Below, piece after piece: positions 35,184 to 43,340 of a stretch of DNA of 64,000 nucleotides. The translations under genes and the position numbers were made by a program. The stretch covers positions 62,001-126,000 of the forward strand of contig MUGG01000151.1 of the NCBI GenBank assembly GCA_002148405.1. Reading direction: 5' to 3'. The notes under the pieces are model-generated. The model was not told the DNA's origin. It made no database searches and saw nothing but the letters and a program-made list of their open reading frames with translations. Source of the stretch: Alkalinema sp. CACIAM 70d. Its GTDB lineage: Bacteria > Cyanobacteriota > Cyanobacteriia > Leptolyngbyales > Leptolyngbyaceae. How positions within the stretch are numbered: the stretch's first letter is position 1; each line of letters starts with the position of its first letter.

Positions 35184-35825
35184 CTACTCAATCTTCTGAA
35201 CTTGGTTGACCTCCAGCTCGACAGGCGTTTCTCGCCCGAAGATGGAGAGCAGCGCTTTGAGTTTGCTGCGTTCGGGACTCACTTCAACCACTTCACCCTC
35301 AAAGTCTTTGAAGGGGCCAGACAGAACCATAATCTTATCCCCGGCAGCCATATCCAACTTTCTGACGGGTTCTTGCTCTTGAGAGCGTTTAAAGATTCGC
35401 TCCACTTCTGTAAAGGCTAAGGGCATGGGTTTTACATGTCCTCGACCTCGACCATAGCGGCGCTTCTGTTCAGCACCGACAAAGTTGATGACGTTTGGCG
35501 TGTTTTTGACAACCTGCCACGTTTCATCATCCATAACCATGCGGATTAACACATAGCCTGGAAAGACTTTTTCGCTGGCTTCCTTGGGACGACCATCTTT
35601 TTGATGTCTCAGGATGGGAGTTTCAGGAATCTGGACATCCAAAATCCGATTGGCTACATCTAGGGTTTGAATCCGCTGTTCTAAGTTGGTTTTAACTCGC
35701 TTTTCACAGCCAGAAGCGACCTGTACAGCGTACCAGCGGGACTGCTTGAGCAGTTGCGTTTCATCTGCCCCTTCTTCTAAGTCAGATTGGGACAGACCCA
35801 TGGAATCGTCTGATGTGTACGTCAT
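35184..35825 (-). CDS. nusG: Transcription termination/antitermination factor NusG
   Basis: From the ATG at 35825 the product has 213 residues. This start overlaps the secE stop as ATGA, which implies translational coupling. The longer frame, beginning nine codons earlier, lies inside secE. A GGAGG abuts the ATG directly, which is unusually close, so an internal ATG at 35801 (MGLSQSDLEEG) cannot be excluded. The NGN domain (SRWYAVQVASGCEKRVKTNLEQRI, RMVMDDETWQVVKNTPNVINFVG) is followed by the KOW domain (GDKIMVLSGPFKDFEGEVVEV). NusG binds RNA polymerase and links it to ribosome or Rho. Confidence 0.95.
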   Translation of the reverse strand: MTYTSDDSMGLSQSDLEEGADETQLLKQSRWYAVQVASGCEKRVKTNLEQRIQTLDVANRILDVQIPETPILRHQKDGRPKEASEKVFPGYVLIRMVMDDETWQVVKNTPNVINFVGAEQKRRYGRGRGHVKPMPLAFTEVERIFKRSQEQEPVRKLDMAAGDKIMVLSGPFKDFEGEVVEVSPERSKLKALLSIFGRETPVELEVNQVQKIE

Positions 35826-36049
35826 CCTCCGAACACCTTCCCCTGTGCCCACGAAAATAGTTGGTCAATGAAATAAACCAAGGTTGCCGATAGCGAAACC
35901 ATCAGGATCACTGCGATCGACTCACTAATGAGTTGCTGCCGACTAGGCCAGGTCACTTTCCCGAGTTCTTCTTTGGTTTCTTGGATGAAAGTATTAGGAG
36001 TGAAAGCAGATTTCTGCTCCTGTACTGCAGCATCATCTTTCTTGGCCAT
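35822..36049 (-). CDS. secE: Preprotein translocase subunit SecE
   Basis: I prefer the ATG at 36049 (MAKKDDAAVQEQ), giving 75 residues, close to the usual cyanobacterial size. The longer frame to 36073 adds MSSTVVMV. The SecE core is clear: FIQETKEELGKVTWPSRQQLISESIAVILMVSLSATLVYFIDQLFSWA, an amphipathic helix, the conserved W-P-S/T motif, and one membrane helix. SecE stabilises SecY in the plasma and thylakoid membranes. Its stop overlaps the nusG start. tRNA-Trp lies 171 nt upstream. Confidence 0.95.
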   Translation of the reverse strand: MAKKDDAAVQEQKSAFTPNTFIQETKEELGKVTWPSRQQLISESIAVILMVSLSATLVYFIDQLFSWAQGKVFGG

Positions 36050-36220
36050 GACCATCACCACCGTTGAACTCAATATGGAAAACTTCCCAGAAAAGACAGG
36101 TACAGCATCAACTCAGCATAAGCTAAGGATTAGCCGTACCTGAAGCCATTTTCTACAGATATTTTATAGCGAATGACTTGACCTGCATCGAGGTCTTTTA
36201 AGCTCAATGGAGTAATTCAG

Positions 36221-36293
36221 CGCGCCCTGGAGGACTCGAACCCCCGACATCAGGTTTTGGAGACCTGCGTTCTACCAACTGAACTAAGGACGC
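36221..36293 (-). tRNA. trnW: tRNA-Trp (anticodon CCA)
   Basis: A 73-nt cloverleaf on the minus strand. The acceptor stem GCGTCCT/AGGGCGC contains one G-T pair. The D arm contains TTCAGTTGGTAGAAC, the anticodon loop is CTCCAAA with the anticodon at 36260-36258, and the T arm is GGGGGTTCGAGTCCTCC. The discriminator base is G and the CCA end is not encoded. The position between rplS and secE is the classical bacterial arrangement. Confidence 0.97.
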
Positions 36294-36369
36294 ATGCGTC
36301 TGAACTACTCCATATCTTACCTAACTTTTGTTCCTAGTCTAGCAATTTCTCAAAAGATTGCTGTGGAAC

Positions 36370-36732
36370 TTAGATTGCACGATCGAACCGCTGCTTCAGA
36401 CGGGCAGACTTACCAGTCCGTTGACGGAGGTAGAAGAGCTTCGCACGACGCACTTTACCCCGACGGAGAACTTTAACGCTCTCAATGCGAGGAGAGTGAA
36501 TCAAAAAGACCCGTTCTACGCCTACGCCTTGGAAAACTCGACGTACCGTAATGTTTTGAGTCACGCCAGCACTACGCTTAGCAATGACTACACCCTCGTA
36601 GGGCTGAGTCCGTTCTTTATCACCCTCGCGGATTTTCACGCCAACGCGCACAGTGTCGCCAACATGAATCACCGGGAGATCTGACTTCATCTGTTCCGCT
36701 TCTAAAGAGCGGATGATTTCCTGGGCGTTCAT
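36370..36732 (-). CDS. rplS: Large ribosomal subunit protein bL19
   Basis: The 120-residue protein at the 30S-50S interface starts MNAQEIIRSLEAEQMKSDLPVIHVGDTVRVG. It shows the bL19 signatures GVVIAKRSAG, TVRRVFQGVGVERVFLIHSPRIESVKVLRRGKVRRAKLFYLR. Length and ends agree with the family. It opens the minus-strand block tRNA-Trp-secE-nusG-rpl; the 76-nt gap to the tRNA could allow co-transcription. Confidence 0.98.
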   Translation of the reverse strand: MNAQEIIRSLEAEQMKSDLPVIHVGDTVRVGVKIREGDKERTQPYEGVVIAKRSAGVTQNITVRRVFQGVGVERVFLIHSPRIESVKVLRRGKVRRAKLFYLRQRTGKSARLKQRFDRAI

Positions 36733-36975
36733 AGCGGGTTTGTTAAAAACTCACAATTGTTTACTGTAGCGTATGCCTCACCTTTAAGTCTAGATCTCCA
36801 GCAAAGTTTTTTAGGGAAGGGGATTTTTGATCGGGCGGATTCTTGATCGACTGTTGCAGCCCATCCCCCCCGTCTGGATTGAATTTAAATCCTGATCGGA
36901 CGTTTACTAAAGCTGGGTCGAAGGTAATAGATGACACAAGCAGGAAACCCCATGATTCGATGTTCACTCTTGGCA

Positions 36976-37668
36976 ATGCATATGCCGGATGGTTACTTGC
37001 ATGCAACGACTCCGATCGCAGGCATGATTTGGCTAGGAACTTGGGGATTGGCCTTGGGGCTAATTGCCCTTTGCCTCAAGCGAGTGCAGGCGACCTATGA
37101 CGATCGAGCTGTTCCCTTAATGGGGGTATGTGCAGCCTTTATTTTTGCGGCTCAGATGATTAACTTTCCCATTCCCATGGGCACTTCAGGCCATCTGTTG
37201 GGAGGCACGTTAGCTGGTGTCTTGCTGGGGCCTTGGGCCGGATCCCTGGTGATGGCAGTGGTTTTTCTGGTGCAGGCTCTGTTTTTCCAAGATGGTGGGC
37301 TAACAGTGCTCGGAGCCAATATTGTCAATATGGGACTGGTGGGAACTTTTGGTGGCTATTACCTCTACAAAGGGATCCGGCGTCTCATCGGACGCGATCG
37401 CTGGACTGGGGTCATGCTGGGGGCAGCGATCGCGGGCTGGGTCAGTGTAGTGATGGCTTCTTTGTTCTGTGCGTTGCAAATTGGGCTTTCAGGGACGGTG
37501 GACTTAGGGTTGGTGCTGGGCGCTATGCTGTTTTGGCATGGTTTTATTGGTCTGGGGGAAGCAGTGATTACCCTACTAGCCCTAGACTATGTGCGGCGTC
37601 TCCGACCGGAATTAATTTACAAAGCGCCCCGCGATCGATCTGGGGTTGCGTCTGGAGAAATGGGCTAA
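36976..37668 (+). CDS. cbiM: Cobalt ECF transporter substrate-binding membrane subunit CbiM
   Basis: I favour the ATG at 36976 (MHMPDGYLH), because CbiM/NikM proteins use the N-terminal Met-His-x-Pro-Asp-Gly as metal ligands. The open frame reaches back to 36931 and would add 15 residues that are too short for a normal signal peptide. About six membrane helices follow, with FPIPMGTSGHLLGGTLAGVLLGPWAG, the second ligand-bearing conserved region. The protein captures Co2+ (Ni2+ specificity is possible). Its stop overlaps the next start as TAATG. The genes cbiM-N-Q-O follow in order. Confidence 0.93.
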   Translation: MHMPDGYLHATTPIAGMIWLGTWGLALGLIALCLKRVQATYDDRAVPLMGVCAAFIFAAQMINFPIPMGTSGHLLGGTLAGVLLGPWAGSLVMAVVFLVQALFFQDGGLTVLGANIVNMGLVGTFGGYYLYKGIRRLIGRDRWTGVMLGAAIAGWVSVVMASLFCALQIGLSGTVDLGLVLGAMLFWHGFIGLGEAVITLLALDYVRRLRPELIYKAPRDRSGVASGEMG

Positions 37669-38057
37669 TGCAGAAAATTCAGATCTCTCAACGATATCGT
37701 CGCTTTTACGGGCTTTCTCTAGGGATTGCGCTGGGAATTGCAACAGCCCTGTCTCCCTTGGCGAGTCAGAATCCCGATGGCCTCGATCGGGTAGCTCAAG
37801 ACCAGAAATTCGACCACCGGGCAGCGGAACATTCTTTTGCCCATCGCCTGCCGTTTTACCAAGTGTTTGATGAATATGCAGTGCGGGGGGTGCCGGAATC
37901 GTTGGCGACCCCGTTGGCTGGGTTGATTGGAACAGTAGTGACCTTTGGGTTGACCTGGGGATTGGGTAAAGGATTGGCTAAAGGCTCGGGCAAAAGGGTT
38001 GGGGCGAAATTCGAAGGAACGGCCTCTACATTGAAAGTGCCACAGGATGAACCATGA
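37668..38057 (+). CDS. cbiN: CbiN/PDGLE-domain cobalt transporter subunit
   Basis: A 129-residue membrane protein with a first helix at about 15-33, an external loop, and a second helix at about 85-108. The loop begins SQNPDGLDRVAQDQKF, matching the PDGLE/CbiN pattern that contacts CbiM and speeds metal entry. A basic C-terminal tail of about 25 residues follows. Both ends overlap its neighbours (TAATG at the start, ATGA at the end), so translation of the operon is coupled. It could be annotated as PDGLE domain protein rather than classical CbiN. Confidence 0.8.
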   Translation: MQKIQISQRYRRFYGLSLGIALGIATALSPLASQNPDGLDRVAQDQKFDHRAAEHSFAHRLPFYQVFDEYAVRGVPESLATPLAGLIGTVVTFGLTWGLGKGLAKGSGKRVGAKFEGTASTLKVPQDEP

Positions 38058-38824
38058 TTTTGCCTGGAGCTAGCCCGATTTCAACCTGGATCCCGTTCCG
38101 TAGGGAAAGGGGGGCTCAACCTTGGATGCGGGTCTTGTGTGCCACGATCGCCGTATTTGCGATCGCCTTAGCACCCCAGCAGCAGGGATGGCAATTAACA
38201 ATCATTGGTTTAGGACTGCTACTGCTGTGCGGACTCAGTTCTGTATCTGCTTTACATATCTTGCGACGGCTGACGGTAGAACTGGGGTTTGGCCTCATGT
38301 TGGTATTGGGAACACTGTTTCGTGAGCAAGGGGATTTGCTTTGGCAGTGGAGCGGGTTGAAAATTTACCAAGGGGGACTGCTGTTATTTTGTAGTCTAGC
38401 GAGTAAGGTTCTGCTGTCACTGATAGCGCTGAATCTATTAACGCTAACGACTAGTCAAGTAGAGTTGCTACAGGCTTTGAAACAATTGAAAATACCTCCG
38501 CTGCTAGTGGCAATTGTGGGATCGATGTTGCGCTATCTAGCGGTTTTGTTGGAAGAAGCCCAAACCTTGCAACGGGCAGCACAATCTCGTAATCTTTTGC
38601 TGTCCCGTCTAGTGCATCGCCGTGTCGTCGGCATGATGATCGGGTCGCTATTTATTCGCACCTACGATCGCGGCGATCGGATTCATCAGGCGATGTTATC
38701 ACGGGGCTATTCGGGCTTAGTGGCAGAAAAAATCCCTATACGCTGGACGAAGCCGGATATTGGTTTAATAACCTACACGATCGGGGTAAGCCTAGTCAGC
38801 ATGGGCGTAGAAAAGGTGCTCTAG
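38054..38824 (+). CDS. cbiQ: Cobalt ECF transporter transmembrane subunit CbiQ
   Basis: The 256-residue energy-coupling membrane protein has about five hydrophobic helices in residues 25-150 and again at the C-terminus. CbiQ/EcfT coupling helices are recognisable in EEAQTLQRAAQSRNLLLSRL and HQAMLSRGYSG, corresponding to the A-R-G type motifs that dock on the ATPase. Its ATG overlaps the previous stop as ATGA. The CbiO gene follows after about 120 nt. Confidence 0.92.
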   Translation: MILPGASPISTWIPFRRERGAQPWMRVLCATIAVFAIALAPQQQGWQLTIIGLGLLLLCGLSSVSALHILRRLTVELGFGLMLVLGTLFREQGDLLWQWSGLKIYQGGLLLFCSLASKVLLSLIALNLLTLTTSQVELLQALKQLKIPPLLVAIVGSMLRYLAVLLEEAQTLQRAAQSRNLLLSRLVHRRVVGMMIGSLFIRTYDRGDRIHQAMLSRGYSGLVAEKIPIRWTKPDIGLITYTIGVSLVSMGVEKVL

Positions 38825-38947
38825 AGCCGTTTGGGGCGATTCCAACGGTCAGTCTGGCGTCGATCGTGCGTTAAGAATCCTGCCTGAGAAAATCTTTCCA
38901 CTCATCTCTAACGACCTGGGTCGTGTTTGTACACGTGGTTATGCACT

Positions 38948-39724
38948 ATGGCCGTTGCTGCCCTTGCTATTCAGAACGTCGCTTACGGCTATCCCAATGG
39001 CACCCCTGCTCTACGGAATATCAACTTAACCATTGCTGTGGGGCAACGGGTGGCGATCGTTGGAGCCAACGGATCTGGCAAGTCTACCCTGCTACACCAT
39101 CTCAATGGTCTGTTATTGCCCCAAGCGGGACAGGTGCAGGTGGGGAATTGGCAGGTAACTCCGAAAACGTTGCGCGCTGTGCGAGATTGTCTGGGCTTGG
39201 TCTTTCAAAATCCTGATGATCAACTGTTTATGCCCAGCGTTTGGGAAGATGTTACCTTTGGCCCAAAAAATCAGGGATTGAGTTCAGAAATGCAGCACCA
39301 CCGCGCGATCGAGGCGATGCAGGCTGTGGGCTTGAACCCAGAGGACTATGCCCATCGCATGGCTCACGCCTTGTCGGGAGGAGAAAAAAAGCGAGTGGCG
39401 ATCGCGGGGGTTTTGGCGATGAAACCCAGTATTTTGGCCTTGGATGAACCGTCTGCGCAGTTAGATCCCCGATCGCGGCGGCAATTAATTCACTTGCTCG
39501 ATCGGCTGCCTTTAACGCAAATCATTGCTACCCATGATTTGGATTTGGCTTTGGATTTGTGCGATCGCACTGTGGTTTTGCATCATGGTGAGATTGTTTA
39601 TGATGGCTCTACTGCTGCGGTAATGGGTGATCCTGATTTTCTGGAGCAGTATGCCCTCGAAGCGCCATTGAGCTGCCAGCGTCCCTACTGTTTGCGATTG
39701 GAGGGGCCTGTAACAAACCTGTAA
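38948..39724 (+). CDS. cbiO: Cobalt ECF transporter ATPase CbiO
   Basis: From the ATG at 38948 the protein has 258 residues; a start at 38927 would add seven unlikely residues. It has Walker A GANGSGKSTLLHHL, the Q-loop LVFQNPDDQLFMPSVWEDVTFGP typical of CbiO/EcfA ATPases, signature LSGGEKKRVAIAGVLAM, Walker B ILALDEPSAQLDP and switch His ATHDLDL. It energises metal uptake by CbiMNQ. No homologous second ATPase is present, consistent with a homodimer as in group I ECF transporters. Confidence 0.95.
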   Translation: MAVAALAIQNVAYGYPNGTPALRNINLTIAVGQRVAIVGANGSGKSTLLHHLNGLLLPQAGQVQVGNWQVTPKTLRAVRDCLGLVFQNPDDQLFMPSVWEDVTFGPKNQGLSSEMQHHRAIEAMQAVGLNPEDYAHRMAHALSGGEKKRVAIAGVLAMKPSILALDEPSAQLDPRSRRQLIHLLDRLPLTQIIATHDLDLALDLCDRTVVLHHGEIVYDGSTAAVMGDPDFLEQYALEAPLSCQRPYCLRLEGPVTNL

Positions 39725-39824
39725 GCTCAATTTCCTTGCCTCAGAGATTTTTGATAATGGGCTTATACCACCCTTGTCCTCGGCTAATTTTGTCCTCGAT
39801 CCCTCTTGTCATCCTGTACCCAGT

Positions 39825-40307
39825 ATGAAACGTAAAATTTTCCATCAGATTAAAGATGAGTGGATTCACTGGAGGGACTGGGCGATCGGTGGGTTGGGAG
39901 TTGTTGTCCTGTGGCTAGCGTGCATCTCTCCAGTTTGGGCGATCGATTTGGCCCACCAGCCGGTGACAGAGATTCAGGTCAACTTGGGTAATCCTGCCGG
40001 AGAACTGAAATTTGTTCCCGATCGCTTCACCTTTGAATCTGGAAAACGCTACAAACTTCACCTGACCAATCCCAGTGGGCAAAAGCATTATTTCACAGCC
40101 AAGGACTTTGCCGATGGCATCTGGTCACAGAAGGTCGATGCGGGGCAAGTGGAAATCAAAGGCGCGATCCATGAACTGGAGATTCGCCCCAAGGCAGAAG
40201 CAGATTGGGTATTTGTGCCGATTCGATCGGGGCAGTATGAGTTACATTGCTCAATTCCAGGGCACGCAGAAGCCGGGATGCGGGGCACGATCGTCATCAC
40301 AGATTAA
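39825..40307 (+). CDS. Secreted cupredoxin-like protein
   Basis: I use the ATG at 39825 (MKRKIFHQ); the open frame reaches back to 39774. The 160-residue product has one membrane or signal segment (about 19-41, ending SPVWA). A beta-sandwich cupredoxin domain follows: EIQVNLGNPAGELKFVPDRFTFESGKRYKLHLTNPSGQKHYFTAKDF, then QYELHCSIPGHAEAGMRGTIVI. The Cys-x4-His-x4-Met array and the upstream His in KHYF would form a type 1 copper site. It is probably periplasmic or lumenal. The partner is unknown. The position next to the cobalt operon may be coincidental. Confidence 0.82.
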   Translation: MKRKIFHQIKDEWIHWRDWAIGGLGVVVLWLACISPVWAIDLAHQPVTEIQVNLGNPAGELKFVPDRFTFESGKRYKLHLTNPSGQKHYFTAKDFADGIWSQKVDAGQVEIKGAIHELEIRPKAEADWVFVPIRSGQYELHCSIPGHAEAGMRGTIVITD

Positions 40308-40406
40308 AAGGCAGCAGTTGGCAAAGATTTCCGCTAACGTAGAGGTTGGCTGAATGTGCTCTTTTCAAATTTGCCCTCCTGAATTCTGGTACTCTTTGTA
40401 AACTCG

Positions 40407-41222
40407 ATGAATATTCTGAGCAACCTGCTTCCGCAACCCATGCTGAGACAGCGGCGGACTGGCCCTGTCAAAACCCATGAAGAAATCGCGATTATGCGTC
40501 AGTCTTGTTGCATTGTGGCAACAGTCCTGAAAGAAATTGCCGAAAGGGTTGAACCAGGAATGACAACGGCGGACTTGGATGCTTACGCCGAAAAGCGGAT
40601 CCGAGAAATGGGTGCTAAACCTAGCTTCAAGGGTTACCATGGTTTCCCAGCTTCCATTTGCGCCAGCGTGAACCATGAGGTCGTGCATGGAATTCCCAAT
40701 CGCAAGAAAATTCTCCGCAAGGGAGATATTCTGAAGGTGGATACGGGTGCTTATTACAACGGCTACCACGGTGATTCTTGCATCACGATCGCTGTGGGTG
40801 GTGAGGTCAGTCCTGCGGCGGCAAAGCTGATTCAGGTGGCAGAACAGTCACTGCACGCTGCGATCGCCCAAGTCAAAGCGGGGGCCTATTTGTTGGACTT
40901 AGCGGGGGCCGTTCAGGATTACGTCGAGTCCCATGGCTTTAAGGTGGTGGAAGACTATACCGGCCATGGTGTGGGACGTAATCTACACGAAGAACCGTCG
41001 GTATTCAACTTCCGCACCCATGAAATGCCCAATGTTAAGCTAAAGGCTGGGATGACCTTGGCGATCGAACCGATCGTCAATGCGGGGTCGAAAAATACCC
41101 GCGTGCTGCCCGATCGCTGGACAGTGGTTACGATCGATAATGCACTCTCGGCGCAGTTTGAGCATACGGTGTTGGTTACGGAAACGGGCTACGAGATTCT
41201 GACCGATCGATCCTTGGTATAG
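40407..41222 (+). CDS. map: Methionine aminopeptidase, type I
   Basis: The 271-residue protein removes N-terminal Met from new proteins. The pita-bread fold and its metal ligands are visible: CASVNHEVVHGIP, VDTGAYYNGYHGDSCIT (two Asp), GHGVGRNLHEEPSV (His), AIEPIVNAGS (Glu) and the last Glu in QFEHTVLVTETG. About 20 residues precede the conserved KTHEEIAIMRQS; a start at the ATG at 40440 (MLRQRRTGP) is also possible. It is transcribed alone downstream of the cupredoxin gene. Confidence 0.96.
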   Translation: MNILSNLLPQPMLRQRRTGPVKTHEEIAIMRQSCCIVATVLKEIAERVEPGMTTADLDAYAEKRIREMGAKPSFKGYHGFPASICASVNHEVVHGIPNRKKILRKGDILKVDTGAYYNGYHGDSCITIAVGGEVSPAAAKLIQVAEQSLHAAIAQVKAGAYLLDLAGAVQDYVESHGFKVVEDYTGHGVGRNLHEEPSVFNFRTHEMPNVKLKAGMTLAIEPIVNAGSKNTRVLPDRWTVVTIDNALSAQFEHTVLVTETGYEILTDRSLV

Positions 41223-41305
41223 GCAAAGAAGGATGACTAGTGGAGGATCCTATCTGGTGCGCCTGATGGCTCTTAGCAATTGCTCAGAAGAGGGATTGCT
41301 AAGAA

Positions 41306-41776
41306 TTAAGGCAGGGCGCGCGTTGTCCAGCGATTAGGATTCTCTGGGCTCGGTTCGGCAAAGTGCCACGTTTTTTCCTCTGGTCGCTGCTGAAGATACA
41401 GGTCAAATGGGTTATGGGGCTGGTGGAGGGTATGGCCTGCCTGCTTGAGGGTGAGCTCATAGGTGCCGCGTAGGTGATAGGCTGGCCGCTGTTCGATCAA
41501 AAGAGGAATTTGGCTCTGCACCTCAATTTGACGAACCTGAATTTTGGAACGGGTGGGCGCTGGTAGTTGAAGTTGTTGACTCAGCGTTGCCTGGGTTCTT
41601 TCCACTTGTAGACTGATCGCCCGCTCAATCAAGTCTGGACTCGGTAAGTGGGTAGCAGGGCTGCAAGCTGTCAAAATGCACAAAAAACAGAGGCAGAGGC
41701 CAAAAACGACCGATCGTAGCAATCTTTGTTGGACAAGGGCCAGCCATTGCCGTGGTATAGCCAGTAAGCGCGACAT
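41306..41776 (-). CDS. Putative lipoprotein, unknown function
   Basis: I prefer the ATG at 41776, which has AGGAG seven nt upstream, over the frame start at 41800. The 156-residue product has a basic N-terminus, a hydrophobic core (SVVFGLCLCFLCILTACSP) and a lipobox LTAC, so the mature protein would begin with lipidated Cys near residue 38. The remainder (SPDLIERAISLQVERTQATLSQQL..., IQVRQIEVQSQIPLLIEQRPAYHLRGTYELTL) reads as alpha then beta structure with a KTWHFAEPSP ending. I do not recognise a family. It converges with map. Confidence 0.75.
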   Translation of the reverse strand: MSRLLAIPRQWLALVQQRLLRSVVFGLCLCFLCILTACSPATHLPSPDLIERAISLQVERTQATLSQQLQLPAPTRSKIQVRQIEVQSQIPLLIEQRPAYHLRGTYELTLKQAGHTLHQPHNPFDLYLQQRPEEKTWHFAEPSPENPNRWTTRALP

Positions 41777-41912
41777 GAGTGATCTCCTAGTTAGCGCCAT
41801 AATTGCAAGAACCTAATCTAAGCCTACACCTGAAGACCAGACAGCCTACACTCAAAAAAGATAAGACCTGATAGAATTCAGCCCGACTCCACTTTTCTGC
41901 CGACGATCGCCC

Positions 41913-42575
41913 ATGTTTAAAAACGCCCTGGGACTGCAAGAGTCTCTCTATGAATATATCCTGACCCACTCCTTGCAGGAGCCAGATGTGCTAAGGCAAC
42001 TCCGGCAAGAAACGGCAAACCATCCCCAAGCTCGGATGCAAATTTCCCCGGAACAAGGGCAATTAATGGCGCTCCTGGTGCAGTTGATGGGGGCAAAACG
42101 GGCGATCGAAATTGGCGTATTTACGGGCTACAGTTCCCTGACTGTGGCTTTGGCCATGCCCCCTGAGGGCAAGCTGATTGCCTGTGATGTCAGCGAAGAC
42201 TATACGGCGATCGCGCGTCGTTACTGGGCGACGGCAGGCGTGGCTGACAAAATTGATCTGCGGATTGCCCCAGCGGTGGACACCCTCAACCAACTGCTAG
42301 CTGAAGGACAGGGGGAGAGTTTCGACTTCGCGTTTATTGACGCGGACAAAGGAAATTATCAAAACTACTACGATCGCGTGGTTCAACTTGTGCGCTCAGG
42401 CGGCTTGATTGCAGTTGATAACGTCCTGTGGTCAGGCCGCGTGGCAGACGCGAAGTCCACGGATAAAATTGTGCAAACTATTCGTAGCTTTAATCAACGG
42501 GTTGCGCAGGACGATCGGGTACAAGTGAGTATCTTACCGATCGGTGATGGTCTTACCCTTGCTTTAAAACGTTAG
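41913..42575 (+). CDS. SAM-dependent O-methyltransferase (caffeoyl-CoA/catechol type)
   Basis: The 220-residue enzyme shows the class I O-methyltransferase pattern of the CCoAOMT family: RMQISPEQGQLMALLVQLMGAKRAIEIGVFTGYSS with motif I. The acidic loop IACDVSEDYTAIARRYW follows. FDFAFIDADKGNYQNYYDRV carries the Asp and metal-binding residues, and GGLIAVDNVLWSGRVAD closes the core. Known relatives methylate catechol-type hydroxyls with Mg2+; the substrate here is unknown. The last four bases overlap the end of the convergent STAS-like gene. Confidence 0.92.
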   Translation: MFKNALGLQESLYEYILTHSLQEPDVLRQLRQETANHPQARMQISPEQGQLMALLVQLMGAKRAIEIGVFTGYSSLTVALAMPPEGKLIACDVSEDYTAIARRYWATAGVADKIDLRIAPAVDTLNQLLAEGQGESFDFAFIDADKGNYQNYYDRVVQLVRSGGLIAVDNVLWSGRVADAKSTDKIVQTIRSFNQRVAQDDRVQVSILPIGDGLTLALKR

Positions 42576-42991
42576 GATTCCAAGATGGCGCTGTAGCTGA
42601 GCCGACAACCTGCTAGGAAGGATTCAAACTCAGCGGTAAAGACTTCGTCCCGCATCAGGTGTTCTTGCTCACGCTGTTGTTCCCAGAGTTGATCAAGGGC
42701 TACCCGAGTCGTTCTGTCCATGCCCAAAAAAGATAATGGCTTGTTTAAAGCAAGGGCCTGTTGCATCCCCTCCAACAGCACGCTGAGGGCCTCATCTTCA
42801 ACGCTATCCACCCACAGCAAATCCACAATAATGGATTCGCCTTCCTGTAATGCTTGTTCTAAAGAATTCTGAAACCGATCTCCGTCCAAACCGGTTAATG
42901 CGTAGGGCTGCAAGACAATCGTGCTGGGCTGTCCTGCCTCGGGAAATTGCGGGTACTCATTCTGGGATGTCAGATCAGGATTGGCTTCCAT
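42572..42991 (-). CDS. STAS-domain-like protein (anti-sigma factor antagonist type)
   Basis: I choose the ATG at 42991, preceded by GAGGG, which gives 139 residues; the frame extends to 43039 without a ribosome site. After an acidic N-terminus the pattern is STAS-like: QPSTIVLQPYALTGLDGDRFQNSLEQAL, then ESIIVDLLWVDSVEDEALSVLLEGMQQALALNKPLSFLGMDRTTR. The conserved Ser that is phosphorylated in antagonists would be in VDSVEDEAL. Such proteins act in partner-switching or as docking modules. The match is moderate. No switching kinase is adjacent. Confidence 0.6.
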   Translation of the reverse strand: MEANPDLTSQNEYPQFPEAGQPSTIVLQPYALTGLDGDRFQNSLEQALQEGESIIVDLLWVDSVEDEALSVLLEGMQQALALNKPLSFLGMDRTTRVALDQLWEQQREQEHLMRDEVFTAEFESFLAGCRLSYSAILES

Positions 42992-43340
42992 AAAACCCTC
43001 TACGCAATTGGGTAGACTGCACGATTGAAGAATCATCATGAATTCAAAGTGAACTCAAAATAGGGTGAATTTAGAGAACGAAAGGCAAATGGGAAAAAAT
43101 CTTAAAAAAATCTGCAAATTGGAAAGGGGCTGATTGGTGTGCAGATGGATGCTGACTCCCTGTAAAACTACATTAGGGGAAGTTGATAGAGCGTAGATTG
43201 TATGATTTCACCTGCAACGGGTGACATTCATCACGTTTCAATCCTATGCAAACAAAAAATTGATTGCCGAGGGGGCTTTGATGAATTTCATAATCCCTTC
43301 ACATCTGTGTTAACAAGTTTTTTGATTTAGCGACAAATTA

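Noticed and set aside
36733..36975. Cobalamin or NiCo riboswitch before cbiM
   Set aside because: No recognisable B12-box or NiCo four-way junction pattern in this spacer.
43202..43321. 39-codon frame upstream of cbiD as a leader peptide, and a cobalamin riboswitch in the same leader
   Set aside because: No ribosome site for the peptide, and the conserved B12-box elements were not found.
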